A stretch of 64,000 nt of DNA from Streptomyces aidingensis (GTDB lineage: Bacteria; Actinomycetota; Actinomycetes; Streptomycetales; Streptomycetaceae): contig NZ_FOLM01000008.1 in assembly GCF_900112355.1 (NCBI RefSeq), forward strand, positions 1-64,000, given 5' to 3'. Both the position numbers and the translations under genes were made by a program. The stretch's first letter is position 1, and every line of letters starts with the position of its first letter. This document shows positions 38,996 through 48,005 of the stretch, piece after piece. The notes below the pieces were generated by a model that saw nothing but the letters and a program-made list of their open reading frames with translations, was not told the origin of the DNA and ran no database searches.

Positions 38996-39014
38996 TGTCG
39001 TCCAGTGGATGACG
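38996..39014. promoter_or_regulatory. Second operator copy TGTCGTCC-AGT-GGATGACG
   Basis: The same 19-bp motif with one mismatched internal pair, 27 bp from the first copy. The two probably bind one dimeric regulator each, repressing both divergent genes. Confidence 0.7.
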
Positions 39015-39031
39015 AGCAGAGGGAGGTGCCC

Positions 39032-39691
39032 ATGACCCCGGCCGACCAGCCGGCCTCACCCAGCGCCGGTGCGAACAGCCCGGCGTCGTTCCTCGCGGCG
39101 GCGGCAGCCCTGCGGGCCATAGACGACGCCCTGCGCGCCGCCCGGCAGGAGGCCCCCCAGACCCCCCAGACCTCCGGGACTCCCGAGGTTCCCGAGGTTC
39201 CCGAGGGCGGCGCGGAACAGGCCCTGGCCTCCCTGCTGCTGCTGCGCCGGGTGCGCGAGCAGCTCGCCGAATGGGAGACCGGCCTGATCGAAACGGCCCG
39301 CCACGCCGGAGCGAGCTGGGCCGACCTCGCCCACCCCCTCGGCGTCGCCAGCCGCCAGGCCGCCGAACGCCGCTATCTGCGCAACCGGCCCGGCCCCGCC
39401 GGAACCACCGGCGAACAACGAGTCCGGGCCACCCGCGAACGCCGCGCCGCCGAGCGCACCACCGCCGCCTGGGCCCGCCGCAACGCGGCCGACCTGCGCC
39501 GCCTCGCCGGCCAGATCACCGGCCTGGCCGGCCTGCCGGACGCCGCCCGCCTGCCCCTCAGCCAACTCCACGCGGCCCTCGCCCAGGACAACCCCGCCGA
39601 CCTCATCCACCCGCTCCGCGCCACCCGCCCCTACCTCGCCGCCACCCACCCCGATCTCGTCGCCCGACTGGACACCCTCACACCCCCCTGA
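39032..39691 (+). CDS. Presumed Hsp18 transcriptional regulator
   Basis: A 219-residue protein. After a low-complexity Pro/Thr/Glu linker (about 40-60) come helical segments, including a likely DNA-binding helix pair ETARHAGASWADLAHPLGVASRQAAERRYLRNRP, and an Ala/Leu/Arg-rich C-terminal bundle. Homologues beside hsp18 genes in streptomycetes carry the name Hsp18 transcriptional regulator; that is my recollection, not proof. ATG 39032 follows GGGAGG and lies just past the two operators. It probably represses itself and hsp20. Confidence 0.65.
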   Translation: MTPADQPASPSAGANSPASFLAAAAALRAIDDALRAARQEAPQTPQTSGTPEVPEVPEGGAEQALASLLLLRRVREQLAEWETGLIETARHAGASWADLAHPLGVASRQAAERRYLRNRPGPAGTTGEQRVRATRERRAAERTTAAWARRNAADLRRLAGQITGLAGLPDAARLPLSQLHAALAQDNPADLIHPLRATRPYLAATHPDLVARLDTLTPP

Positions 39692-39757
39692 CCCGGCGGC
39701 GTGCCCGCGCCCGCGCCGGGGAGCGGCCGGGGCGCCGGGCGGCGGGCGGGTTCCGGC

Positions 39758-40192
39758 TCAGCCCGGCGCGGAGGAGGACGGGGGGATGGTGAGGAGGGGG
39801 CGGAAGTAGTCGTCGGGGACCGCTTCGCCTATGGGGCGGCCTTCGGCCTCCAGCCAGGCGTGGGCGGCGAAGGGCGGGAGGCGGCGGACCCCCGCGCACC
39901 AGGTGGGCCAGGTGCCGCCGAGGCGGCAGAGCAGGGCCGCGCCCAGGGAGCGCGGCAGGCAGCCGCGCGGTCCCGCGCAGCGCAGGCTGACCGCGCACAT
40001 GGCGTCACGGGCCCCGGCCGTCCGGGCGGCGGAGGCCGGGGCGGCGCCGCGGCGCAGGAGGGTGAGCACGGAGCGCAGCCGGTGCGGCGGGAGCCGGGCC
40101 AGGAGCAGAGCCGGGAGCAGCACCAGCCGGGCGGCCAGGCGGTGCCGCGGCGGCACGCCGCCCGGGCGTTCCAGCGCGCTGGGGGTGGTCAT
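39758..40192 (-). CDS. Lasso peptide leader peptidase (B2 protein, transglutaminase-like)
   Basis: A 144-residue cysteine protease that removes the leader before ring closure. The catalytic Cys78 lies in GCLPRSLGAALLCRLGG and the His111 in FAAHAWLEAEGRPIGE, both B2 hallmarks. The start ATG overlaps the RRE gene's stop by 4 bp. It is the last gene of the lasso operon. Confidence 0.9.
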   Translation of the reverse strand: MTTPSALERPGGVPPRHRLAARLVLLPALLLARLPPHRLRSVLTLLRRGAAPASAARTAGARDAMCAVSLRCAGPRGCLPRSLGAALLCRLGGTWPTWCAGVRRLPPFAAHAWLEAEGRPIGEAVPDDYFRPLLTIPPSSSAPG

Positions 40193-40443
40193 GCCAGCAG
40201 TCCCGAGCCGCGCAGGTCGCCGATCAGGGCGGTGACGTCCTGCCGGGCCTCCTCCGGGGTGACGTCGAACTCGGCGGTCAGGGCGGTGACCGCGGCCTGT
40301 TCGTCACCGCCCGCCAGCAGGGCGGAGACCACCACCGCCCCGGTCGGGTTGAGCTCCCAGTAGTCGCCGGTGCGTTCGTTGAGCAGCACGGTGCCGTAGT
40401 CGGTCTCGGCGGTGGAGACGCCGGAGGCGAAGCGGAGAGTCAT
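40189..40443 (-). CDS. Lasso peptide RRE protein (B1, PqqD-like)
   Basis: An 84-residue winged-helix RiPP recognition element that binds the leader peptide and delivers it to the B2 peptidase. It shows the PqqD pattern: strand pair YGTVLLNERTGDYWELNPTGAVVVSAL, then a helix series ending VTALIGDLRGSGLL. Overlaps by ATGA on both sides couple it to the cyclase and the peptidase. Confidence 0.92.
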   Translation of the reverse strand: MTLRFASGVSTAETDYGTVLLNERTGDYWELNPTGAVVVSALLAGGDEQAAVTALTAEFDVTPEEARQDVTALIGDLRGSGLLA

Positions 40444-42377
40444 CGGGCGCCCTTTCGGCCGGCGGCAGAGGTGGACGAGGGGGACGAGGGAGAGGAGGGA
40501 GACGAGGGGGAGCAGGGGAGGGGGCGGCGGGTGCGGGAGGCGGAGCGCAGCCAGACTTCGCAGGCGATGGTGGAGTACAGGATGGCGTCCCGCAGGCCGG
40601 GGGCCGAGGGGCGCCGGGCGAGGCGGCGCAGCGCCTCGCCGTCCACCAGGCCCAGCTCGGCCAGGCGGGAGTCGCGCCAGAGCTCGGCGAGGTCGCCGCG
40701 GTGGCGGCGCAGCCCGTCGGCGGCGTCCAGCGAGGCTTCCGCCTTGCTGGTGCGGCGCAGGCACACGTCCGGGACGACGCCCCGCATGGCGGTGGTGAGC
40801 AGCGGCTTGTACGCCCAGGGGGTGACGCGCTCGGCCGGGCGGACGGCCAGGCACGCCTCGATCACCCGGTCGTCCAGGAAGGGCGAGGCCATGGGCAGCC
40901 CGGCCCGATGGGCCATCGCCTCCCACTGCCGGACGATCCGGCCGCAGGCGCGGATCTGTTCCAGGTCGGCGTGCATGCCGCGGTCCGGGTGGAGCGGCCC
41001 GGCCTCCTCGGCGGCGGCGAGCAGCGCCCGCCGCACCGGCTCCTCGGCCTCCGGGGTCACCCAGGGGAAGAGGCGGGGCGGTACGCCCCAGCCCAGCCCG
41101 GAGGCGACGGACGGCGCCGGGGGCCGGCGCAGCGTGCGGGCGGCCCCGGCCAGCCAGGAGCGGTACGGGCGGCGGTCGGCCAGGGCGCGCACCATGCCGC
41201 CCGCCGGCCACTCCCACAGCGCCCGGAAGCCGCGCAGCCTGCGCAGCGCGAACAGCGGCCGGGTGCGCAGCAGCCGGTGGTAGTACGCCTCGGAGCACCA
41301 GGCGACATGGTCGCCGCCGATGCCGGTGAGGTGGATCCGGCTGCCGCGGGCGGCGAGTTCGGGAAGGTGGTGCAGGGCCCGGGCCCGGTCCATGACGCCG
41401 ATGGTCGGCTCGTCCAGCAGGTCGTCGATGCCGAGCAGCCCGGTGTATACCAGCGGGGACGCCTCGGCCTCCCAGACCACATGCTCGGTTCCCGGGAGGT
41501 GCGCGGCGGCCTGCCGTGCCCAGTGCAGGTCGGTGTCGGCCGGGTCGCGGCCGGGCCAGGTGGCGGCGATCAGCCGGCCCGGCGGATCGGGCGCCGCCGG
41601 GCCGGCGGCGAGGAAGCAGACGGAGGTGGAGTCCAGGCCGCCGGAGAGGTCGGCGCTGATCACCGGCCGCCCGTGGGCACGCAGCCGGACGGCCTCGGCC
41701 AGCCGCTCGCGGATCCCGTCGGCGGCCCCGGCCAGCGGCCGGACCGGGTCCGGCGGGTGCCACCAGCGGGAGTGGCGGGCGCCGCGGCCGTCCGGCGAGA
41801 TGTACAGCGCCTCGTGCGGCGGGACGGCTTCGACCTCGGTCCACATCGGCTGCTCGGGGAGCGGGTGCGGGACGGGCCAGAGGAGCTGGACGGCCAGCCG
41901 TTCGGCCGCCGGCGCGGCGTCCAGGGCGTCGGCCAGCACGTCGGCGCGGGTGGCCGCCACCCGGCAGCCGTGCACGGCCGCGTGGAAGACCAGCCGCAGG
42001 CCCGAGGCGGTGCCCTGGACCCGGAGGCGGCCGTCCAGGGCGGCGATCAGATGGGTGCTGCCGGGCAGGGTGCGGGCGAGGGTGTCCAGTTCGGCGAGGT
42101 CCCGAAGGCGGGCGGCGTGGCGGGCGAGTCCGGCGGGGCCGCCCGGGGCGGTGCCGCCGAGCAGGGCGAGGGCGGCGGCCGGGCCGGCCCGGCCGGTGAC
42201 CAGTTCGCCGGGTGCCCACCGGCCGATCAGCCAGGGGCGGCCGGAGGCGTGCCGTAGCACGGTGGAGCCGGGGAGCCGGAGGGCCCGGGCCGCGGCGGCG
42301 GCATCGGGGTGGTCGGGAAGGACCACGAGATACGCGTCGCCGGGCCCGGGTCCGGCGCTGGAATGCGCCCGGTGCAT
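40440..42377 (-). CDS. Lasso peptide macrolactam synthetase (asparagine-synthase-like, C protein)
   Basis: A 645-residue ATP-dependent cyclase that activates the core Asp8 side chain as an adenylate and joins it to the N-terminal amine. The N-terminal half is a degenerate glutaminase domain lacking the catalytic Cys2. The synthetase half has the PPi-loop LSGGLDSTSVCF and later SPFLDDRVIE and LRRTSKAEA. A Ser/Pro repeat tail (LPCSPSSPSSPSSPSS) precedes the stop. The gene begins 28 bp after the precursor. Confidence 0.95.
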   Translation of the reverse strand: MHRAHSSAGPGPGDAYLVVLPDHPDAAAAARALRLPGSTVLRHASGRPWLIGRWAPGELVTGRAGPAAALALLGGTAPGGPAGLARHAARLRDLAELDTLARTLPGSTHLIAALDGRLRVQGTASGLRLVFHAAVHGCRVAATRADVLADALDAAPAAERLAVQLLWPVPHPLPEQPMWTEVEAVPPHEALYISPDGRGARHSRWWHPPDPVRPLAGAADGIRERLAEAVRLRAHGRPVISADLSGGLDSTSVCFLAAGPAAPDPPGRLIAATWPGRDPADTDLHWARQAAAHLPGTEHVVWEAEASPLVYTGLLGIDDLLDEPTIGVMDRARALHHLPELAARGSRIHLTGIGGDHVAWCSEAYYHRLLRTRPLFALRRLRGFRALWEWPAGGMVRALADRRPYRSWLAGAARTLRRPPAPSVASGLGWGVPPRLFPWVTPEAEEPVRRALLAAAEEAGPLHPDRGMHADLEQIRACGRIVRQWEAMAHRAGLPMASPFLDDRVIEACLAVRPAERVTPWAYKPLLTTAMRGVVPDVCLRRTSKAEASLDAADGLRRHRGDLAELWRDSRLAELGLVDGEALRRLARRPSAPGLRDAILYSTIACEVWLRSASRTRRPLPCSPSSPSSPSSPSSTSAAGRKGAR

Positions 42378-42405
42378 GCGGATGGCGATCCGTCGGCCGG
42401 CCCGG

Positions 42406-42516
42406 TCAGTTCTTGCTGAGGATCAGCCGGTCGTTGCCGCTGCGCTGGAGCAGTCCGGTCTTCTTGCGGAAGGCGCCCAGCCGGGTGAGCGTGGGCGCTT
42501 CATAGGCCTTCTTCAT
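42406..42516 (-). CDS. Citrulassin-like lasso peptide precursor
   Basis: A 36-residue peptide with an AGGAGG ribosome site. The leader is MKKAYEAPTLTRLGAFRKKTG: the YxxPxLxxLGxF element binds the RRE, and Thr at the penultimate leader position is the protease signature. The predicted core is LLQRSGNDRLILSKN (15 residues), with a ring from the Leu1 amine to the Asp8 side chain. It differs from citrulassin A (LLGLAGNDRLVLSKN, from memory) at positions 3, 4, 5 and 11 only. Arg9 is the residue converted to citrulline in citrulassins; no deiminase gene is in this window. Confidence 0.92.
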   Translation of the reverse strand: MKKAYEAPTLTRLGAFRKKTGLLQRSGNDRLILSKN

Positions 42517-43172
42517 GTTTCCTCCTGGTTTCTCGGCGTGCCGTTGTGCCGGTCGCGGTTCCGGCGGAACGGGATGTAGGCACACGTAGTGGAGGAGCCG
42601 CGGAGCGGACAAGGGGGAGGGGAAATAAGTCATATGGGATGGAGAGTTGGTATTGGGCGGCGGGCCTGGCTCCCCGTCAACTTCCGGCCGGATCGCCGGT
42701 CCTCGACCGGCGGTCCGCAAGCGCCCTTGACGTGGGAGAACATCCCTTCCCGGCCGGACGCGCGTCCGGTGCGCGCCGGTTGCGGCCATCCCGCTCCGCG
42801 CATTCGGCCCGGGGTCCGCGCTTTCTCACCACGGAGGCGCACGCGGAGCGGAACCGGGGAGCGCCCGGACTGGCCGGGGCCCGCCAGGTCGCGTACGCCC
42901 GGGAGGCCCGCACCCGTCCCGCCGCCTGCGGGCGCCGCCGGAACAGGCCGGTACCGCTTCGAGGCGGCGGTGCGGCGCGCCCCCGGCCATCCGGAGGCAC
43001 ACCGGCAGCGGCACCTGTGCCGCAAGTGGTTCACTCGCGTGCGCCGACCGTCATCAGGGAACCGCGCGAGGCCGCCGAACGGTCCGTGCCGCATCCTGAC
43101 TCCGGCCGTCCGCGCCACGCCGTGCAGCCGCTCGGCACCGTCGCCGCGCGCTTCCCTCCCCGGGCCGGCCGG
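42517..43172. other. Long gene-free region between lasso precursor and sdaA
   Basis: 656 bp. Frames on both strands give Arg/Pro/Gly-rich translations without family features. The first 120 bp must carry the lasso operon promoter; an AT-richer patch (about 42610-42660, with CATATGACTTATTT on the minus strand) is the best candidate. No hairpin or operator stood out. Confidence 0.5.
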
Positions 43173-44555
43173 TCAGCATTCGACGACGTTGACGGCGAGG
43201 CCGCCGCGGGCGGTCTCCTTGTATTTGATCTTCATGTCGGCGCCGGTCTCCTTCATGGTCTTGATGGCCTTGTCGAGGGAGACGTGGTGGCGGCCGTCGC
43301 CGCGGAGGGAGAGGCGGGCGGCGGTGATGGCCTTGACCGCGGCCATGCCGTTGCGCTCGATGCACGGGATCTGGACCAGGCCGCCGACCGGGTCGCAGGT
43401 CAGGCCGAGATTGTGCTCGATGCCGATCTCGGCGGCGTTCTCCACCTGTTCCGGGGTGCCGCCCAGCACCTCGGCCAGGCCGCCGGCCGCCATGGAGCAG
43501 GCCGAGCCGACCTCGCCCTGGCAGCCCACCTCGGCGCCCGAGATGGAGGCGTTCTCCTTGAACAGCATGCCGATGGCCGCGGCGGCGAGCAGGAAGCGGA
43601 TCACGCCGTCGTCGTCCGCGCCCGGCACGAAGCGGGTGTAGTAGTGCAGCACCGCCGGGATGATGCCGGCCGCGCCATTGGTGGGGGCGGTCACCACCCG
43701 GCCGCCGGCCGCGTTCTCCTCGTTGACCGCCATCGCGTAGAGGGTCACCCACTCCATGGCGCTCTCCGCGCGCTCGCCCTCGGCGCGCAACTGGCGGGCG
43801 GAGTGCGCGGCCCGCCGGCGGACCTTCAGGCCGCCGGGCAGGATGCCCTCCCGGGACAGTCCGCGGTCCACGCAGTCCCGCATGGTGTGCCAGATACGGA
43901 GGAGCCGGGCGCGGATCTCCGCCTCGGTGCGCCAGGCCTTCTCGTTCTCCAGCATCAGGGCGGAGACGGACAGCCCGGTCTCCCGGGTCAGGCGCAGCAG
44001 TTCGTCTCCGGTGCGGAAGGGGTGGGGCAACCGGGTGTCGTCCAGCGTGATGCGGCCCGCACCGATGGCGTCCTGGCCGACCACGAAGCCGCCGCCGACC
44101 GAGTAGTAGGTCCTGGCGAGCAGCGGGGCGCCGGCGGCGTCGAAGGCGGTGAGCACCATGCCGTTGGCGTGCTGGGGCAGGGAGCGGCGGCGGTGCAGCA
44201 CGATGTCCCGGTCCGGGGAGAAGGGGACCGGATGGGCGTCGCCCAGCTCGGCGCCCAGGAGGGGAAGGACGCCGGCGGAGCGGGTGCGCTCCAGGGCGGT
44301 GTCGGCGTGCGCGATGTCCACGGTGTCCGGGGCATGACCCGCCAGGCCGAGCAGCACGGCCCTGGGCGTGCCGTGCCCGTGCCCGGTGGCGCCGAGCGAG
44401 CCGTACAGCTCGGCGCGCAGCGCGCCGGTGACGGCCAGCAGCCCTTCCTCCTTCAGCCGGCGGGCGAACATCCGGGCCGCGCGCATCGGGCCGACCGTGT
44501 GCGAGCTGGACGGCCCGATGCCGATGGAGAACAGGTCGAAGGCGGAGAGGGCCAT
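43173..44555 (-). CDS. sdaA: L-serine ammonia-lyase (iron-sulfur)
   Basis: A 460-residue single-chain enzyme converting L-serine to pyruvate and ammonia. The N-terminal part opens [22 protein letters not shown]. The [4Fe-4S] cysteines lie in [17 protein letters not shown] and VQIPCIERN, and the final residue is the inhibitory tail Cys (NVVEC). It follows gcvH after 119 bp on the same strand, linking serine breakdown to glycine cleavage. Confidence 0.96.
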   Translation of the reverse strand: MALSAFDLFSIGIGPSSSHTVGPMRAARMFARRLKEEGLLAVTGALRAELYGSLGATGHGHGTPRAVLLGLAGHAPDTVDIAHADTALERTRSAGVLPLLGAELGDAHPVPFSPDRDIVLHRRRSLPQHANGMVLTAFDAAGAPLLARTYYSVGGGFVVGQDAIGAGRITLDDTRLPHPFRTGDELLRLTRETGLSVSALMLENEKAWRTEAEIRARLLRIWHTMRDCVDRGLSREGILPGGLKVRRRAAHSARQLRAEGERAESAMEWVTLYAMAVNEENAAGGRVVTAPTNGAAGIIPAVLHYYTRFVPGADDDGVIRFLLAAAAIGMLFKENASISGAEVGCQGEVGSACSMAAGGLAEVLGGTPEQVENAAEIGIEHNLGLTCDPVGGLVQIPCIERNGMAAVKAITAARLSLRGDGRHHVSLDKAIKTMKETGADMKIKYKETARGGLAVNVVEC

Positions 44556-44674
44556 GGGACGGACTCCTTTGTCCGGTTGCCGGGGTGCGTGCCTGGGTGC
44601 GTGCCGGGGTGCCGGCTACGGCCGGGCCGCCGCCGGACGGGGGTGGGTCCGGCGGCGGGGCGTCGGCGCGCGGG

Positions 44675-45058
44675 TCACTCGCTGAGGAACTCGGTGTACT
44701 CCTCGGCGGTGAGCAGTTCGGGATCGCCGGCGGAGGCGTCCACCCGCACCTTGAACAGCCAGCCCCCCTCGAACGGCGAGGAGTTCACCAGCGACGGGTC
44801 GGTCACCGCGTTCTGGTTGACCTCGGTGACCTCGCCGCTGACGGGGGAGTAGAGGTCGCTGACCGACTTGGTGGACTCCAGCTCGCCGCAGGTCTGGCCG
44901 GCCCGCACGGTGCTGCCGGCCCGGGGAAGCTCGAGGAAGACCACATCGCCCAGCGCCTCGGCGGCGTGGGCGGTGATGCCGACCGTCGCCACGCCGTTCT
45001 CGGCGGGGGACAGCCACTCGTGCTCCTTGCTGTAGCGGAGCTGCTCGGGGTTGCTCAT
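44675..45058 (-). CDS. gcvH: Glycine cleavage system H protein
   Basis: A 127-residue lipoyl carrier. The lipoylated residue is Lys64 in [19 protein letters not shown]. It shuttles the aminomethyl group from glycine decarboxylase (P protein, not in this window) to GcvT. It sits 100 bp after gcvT in the same operon. Confidence 0.97.
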   Translation of the reverse strand: MSNPEQLRYSKEHEWLSPAENGVATVGITAHAAEALGDVVFLELPRAGSTVRAGQTCGELESTKSVSDLYSPVSGEVTEVNQNAVTDPSLVNSSPFEGGWLFKVRVDASAGDPELLTAEEYTEFLSE

Positions 45059-45158
45059 GAGGTGGATTCTCCCGGATGAAGAAGGTGCGAAAGGGGGTGA
45101 ATACGCAGGTGGGGGAAATCAACGGGCGCACGCGGGCGCATGGGCGGGCCGGCCGGGC

Positions 45159-46322
45159 TCAGCGCCCGCGCCGGTAGAAGGGCAGCCGGGTCACCGCGGC
45201 GGGCCGGCGGGTGCCGCGGATGTCCACGGCCACGCCCGAGGCGTCGGCCGGCGCGGGAGCCGCGTACCGGGCCTCCACATAGGCCATGGCGATCGGCACC
45301 CCGAGGGTGGGCGAGGGCGCGCCGGAGGTCACCTCGCCGATCACCGTGCCGTCCGGTCCGGTGACCGGGTGGCCGGCCCGCGGCACCCGGCCGCCCTCGG
45401 TGACCAGGCCGACCAGCTTGCGCGGCGGAGCGGACCCGGCCCTGGCGGCGGCTTCCTCCAGGGCGGCCCGCCCCACGAAGTCGCCGGGCTTGCCGAACTT
45501 CACCACCCGGCCGAGCCCGGCGTCGAACGGCGTGGTCCGGCGGGTCAGTTCGTGCCCGTACAGCGGCATGCCGGCCTCCAGCCGCAGGGTGTCGCGGCAG
45601 GACAGACCGCACGGCACCGGCCCGTCCCCGGCACCGGCCCCGGTCAGCGCCCGCCACAGCGGCTCGGCGTCCTCGGGGGCGGTGAAGAGTTCGAAGCCGT
45701 CCTCGCCGGTGTACCCGGTGCGGGCGATCATCGCCCCGGCCCCGGCCACGGTGCCGGGCAGCCCGGCGTAGTACTTCAGACTGTCCAGCGGGGCGTCGGT
45801 GAGCCGGGCCAGAATGCCCTGGGCGGCCGGGCCCTGGACGGCGAGCAGCGCGAAGGCGTCGCGGTCGTCGCGCACCGCGGCGTCGAAGCCGGCCTGCCGT
45901 TCGCGCAGCGCCTCCAGCACGGTCCCCGCGTTGGCGGCGTTGGCGACGACCAGGTATTCCGTGCCGCCCGTGCGGTAGACGATCAGGTCGTCCAGGATGC
46001 CGCCGTCGGCGTCGCAGATCATGGTGTACCGGGCGCGGCCGGGGGAGAGCGCGGAGAGGTGACCGACCAGGGCGTAGTCCAGCAGGGCGCCGGCGGCCGG
46101 GCCGGTGACCGTGATCTCGCCCATGTGGGAGAGGTCGAACAGGCCCGCCCGGGTGCGCACCGCCTGGTGCTCCTCGCGCTCGCTGCCGTAGCGCAGCGGC
46201 ATCAGCCAGCCCGCGAAGTCGGTCATGGTGGCGCCGAGGGAACGGTGCACGGCGTCCAGCGGGGTGGCGCGCGGGGCCGCCGTCGGCCGGGGCTCGGGGG
46301 CGGGAACGGGGGCGGCGGTCAT
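45159..46322 (-). CDS. gcvT: Glycine cleavage system T protein (aminomethyltransferase)
   Basis: A 387-residue tetrahydrofolate-dependent enzyme releasing ammonia and methylene-THF from the H protein. Motifs: TMTDFAGWLMPLRYGSEREEHQAVR, DLSHMGEI, YTMICDADGGILDDLIVYR and RTGYTGEDGFELF. ATG 46322 follows a Pro-rich short leader and the glycine riboswitch, so its expression, and probably that of gcvH and sdaA, should rise with glycine. Confidence 0.96.
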   Translation of the reverse strand: MTAAPVPAPEPRPTAAPRATPLDAVHRSLGATMTDFAGWLMPLRYGSEREEHQAVRTRAGLFDLSHMGEITVTGPAAGALLDYALVGHLSALSPGRARYTMICDADGGILDDLIVYRTGGTEYLVVANAANAGTVLEALRERQAGFDAAVRDDRDAFALLAVQGPAAQGILARLTDAPLDSLKYYAGLPGTVAGAGAMIARTGYTGEDGFELFTAPEDAEPLWRALTGAGAGDGPVPCGLSCRDTLRLEAGMPLYGHELTRRTTPFDAGLGRVVKFGKPGDFVGRAALEEAAARAGSAPPRKLVGLVTEGGRVPRAGHPVTGPDGTVIGEVTSGAPSPTLGVPIAMAYVEARYAAPAPADASGVAVDIRGTRRPAAVTRLPFYRRGR

Positions 46323-46384
46323 GGGACGGCTCCCAGGGGTGGTCGGGGACGGGGCGAGGGGTGCGCGGACGCACCCGTCTTCTC

Positions 46385-46640
46385 GTCCTCCCCATCTGTC
46401 ATCAGCACCTGAGAGGTTCGCCACATCCCGCGTGGTGCCGCGCTGCGGGCGGTGGCTTGCACCGTGGGTGGGACCGTCCGCGACGAGCCGGGCGCGGTCC
46501 GCTTTTCAGATCTGCCTTCCGTACGCGGTGGGTGGGCCTGAGAGATTCAAGGGAGGACTTGCTCCTTCGGCGCCCCGGCGGTGCCGGACGTCCGCCGGGC
46601 CATGGCGGTCCGAGGGGTGTCCGGGGCCGGGGACTCTCCC
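46385..46640 (-). promoter_or_regulatory. Tandem glycine riboswitch
   Basis: On the minus strand, about 60-320 bases before gcvT, an aptamer with GGGAGAGTCCC, GGCGCCGAAGGAGCAA and TTGAATCTCTCAGGCC is followed by a second with GGTGCAAGCCACC, GTGGCGAACCTCTCAGG and TGATGACAGATGGGGAGG. The paired CTCTCAGG elements and GCCGAAGGAGCAA core are the conserved parts of the glycine riboswitch. It normally switches on glycine cleavage when glycine is high. Confidence 0.92.
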
Positions 46641-46798
46641 GCGCGCGGTCGAGCGGCCGGTGTTCGGTTGTGTGCTCATCATCGCACGGTGCGCGCCGCT
46701 CCATGCCGCGGGCCCGTCATCCGGCGGGTCCGGGGACGACGGGCCGTCCGGCGCGGGAGGGGCGGACGCCGCGGGCGGCGTGCGGCGGGCCGTCGGCG

Positions 46799-47785
46799 TC
46801 AGGGCGGGCGGGACAGCGGCAGCCCGTCGGGCATCTCCGGCACGGGCCGGTCGGTGCCCGGCCGCTCCCCGGCGGGGCGTTCCTCCGCGGGGCGTTCTGC
46901 CGCGGGCCGGGCGGGGGCGGGCCGGTCCAGGGTGCCGCGGTCCGGTGCCGGCAGCGCGGTGACCGGCACGTCCGTGCCGGCCGGTTCCGCCGGGTCCGGC
47001 CCCGGGAGCGCCGGCGCCGGCAGCATGGCCGGGTCCTGGAGCCCGGCGGTGCCGGGCCGTTCCGCACCGGTCAGCCCGTCCAGCTCGGGTGCGGTGACCG
47101 GTGCGTCCGGGAGGGGGATCTCGGGCAGCCCCGGAATCCCGGGGATCTCGGGCACCCCGGGAGTCTCCGGGATTCCGGGAAGCCCCGGCAGCTCCGGCAG
47201 GTCGGGCAGCAGCGTGTCCACATCCGGCAGCAGGCTGCCCAGATCCGGCAGGTCCAGGTCGACCGGCAGCCCGGCGAGGATGCCGTCCAGCATGGCCGTC
47301 AGCAGATCGAACAGGGTGCGCAGCATCTCGTCGATCAGGTCGAGCGTGGTGTTCGGGTCGGCGACGGCCACCGCGGCCGAGAGCGCCGCGAAGTCCTCCT
47401 CCAGCGGCGCGGTCAGCTGCTCCGCATTCCGCGGGGAATCCCCGCCGGCCTTCGCGGCCTGCCGCTCCAGCAGCGGCCGGAGCGATCCCAGCACCCGCTC
47501 CCGGGTCTGCTCGACCTCCCGGACCGCCTGCGCCGCTTCGGCGCTGACGGCCTCCCGGGCGGCGTCCCCGGCCCGGTCCTCCGCCCCGGCGGCCGGGGCC
47601 GGTGCGGCCACTGCCGGTGCGGCCACTGCCGGTGCGGCCACTTGTGTGGCATCACCTCCGGTGGCCGCGGCCATGGCCGGTCCGGCGAAGCCGAGGAGCA
47701 CGGCGCCGGCCGTCGCGGCGGCGGCCACGGCGGTTCCGATCAGCGCCGTCGTCGTGGTGGCCGGTTTTCTGCGGTGAGCGCGCAT
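46799..47785 (-). CDS. Secreted Pro/Gly/Ile-rich repeat protein
   Basis: A 328-residue exported protein. A signal peptide (about 1-40, ending GPAMA) leads to an Ala/Pro-Val repeat, then a helical domain (about 68-160), then a proline-rich segment of LPGLPGIPETPGVPEIPGIP-type repeats (about 195-230), and a Pro/Arg/Glu tail. The repeats resemble wall-spanning linkers. No anchor motif is seen at the C-terminus. Family not recognised. Confidence 0.75.
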   Translation of the reverse strand: MRAHRRKPATTTTALIGTAVAAAATAGAVLLGFAGPAMAAATGGDATQVAAPAVAAPAVAAPAPAAGAEDRAGDAAREAVSAEAAQAVREVEQTRERVLGSLRPLLERQAAKAGGDSPRNAEQLTAPLEEDFAALSAAVAVADPNTTLDLIDEMLRTLFDLLTAMLDGILAGLPVDLDLPDLGSLLPDVDTLLPDLPELPGLPGIPETPGVPEIPGIPGLPEIPLPDAPVTAPELDGLTGAERPGTAGLQDPAMLPAPALPGPDPAEPAGTDVPVTALPAPDRGTLDRPAPARPAAERPAEERPAGERPGTDRPVPEMPDGLPLSRPP

Positions 47786-48005
47786 CAGGAGCCTCCGTCT
47801 GGTCCTGGTCGGGGAACGGAAGGGGTGCGGGGGTCCCGCATTCCGTCAGCGTGCGGCCCGTGCGCACGCCTCGCAATCGGAGCGCTGCACAGCGTGGCCA
47901 TTCGGGTGGGCGGGGTCCGGCGGCCGGCCGGCGTCCCGGCCCGGGACCGTGCCGCCGGTGAACGGCCGGTGCGTCACCCGTCCTTGCTCGTCTAAGGTGC
48001 GAGCC

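Noticed and set aside
42589..43641. Long plus-strand frame next to the lasso cluster
   Set aside because: It overlaps sdaA in antisense, and its translation is a composition artefact of high GC.
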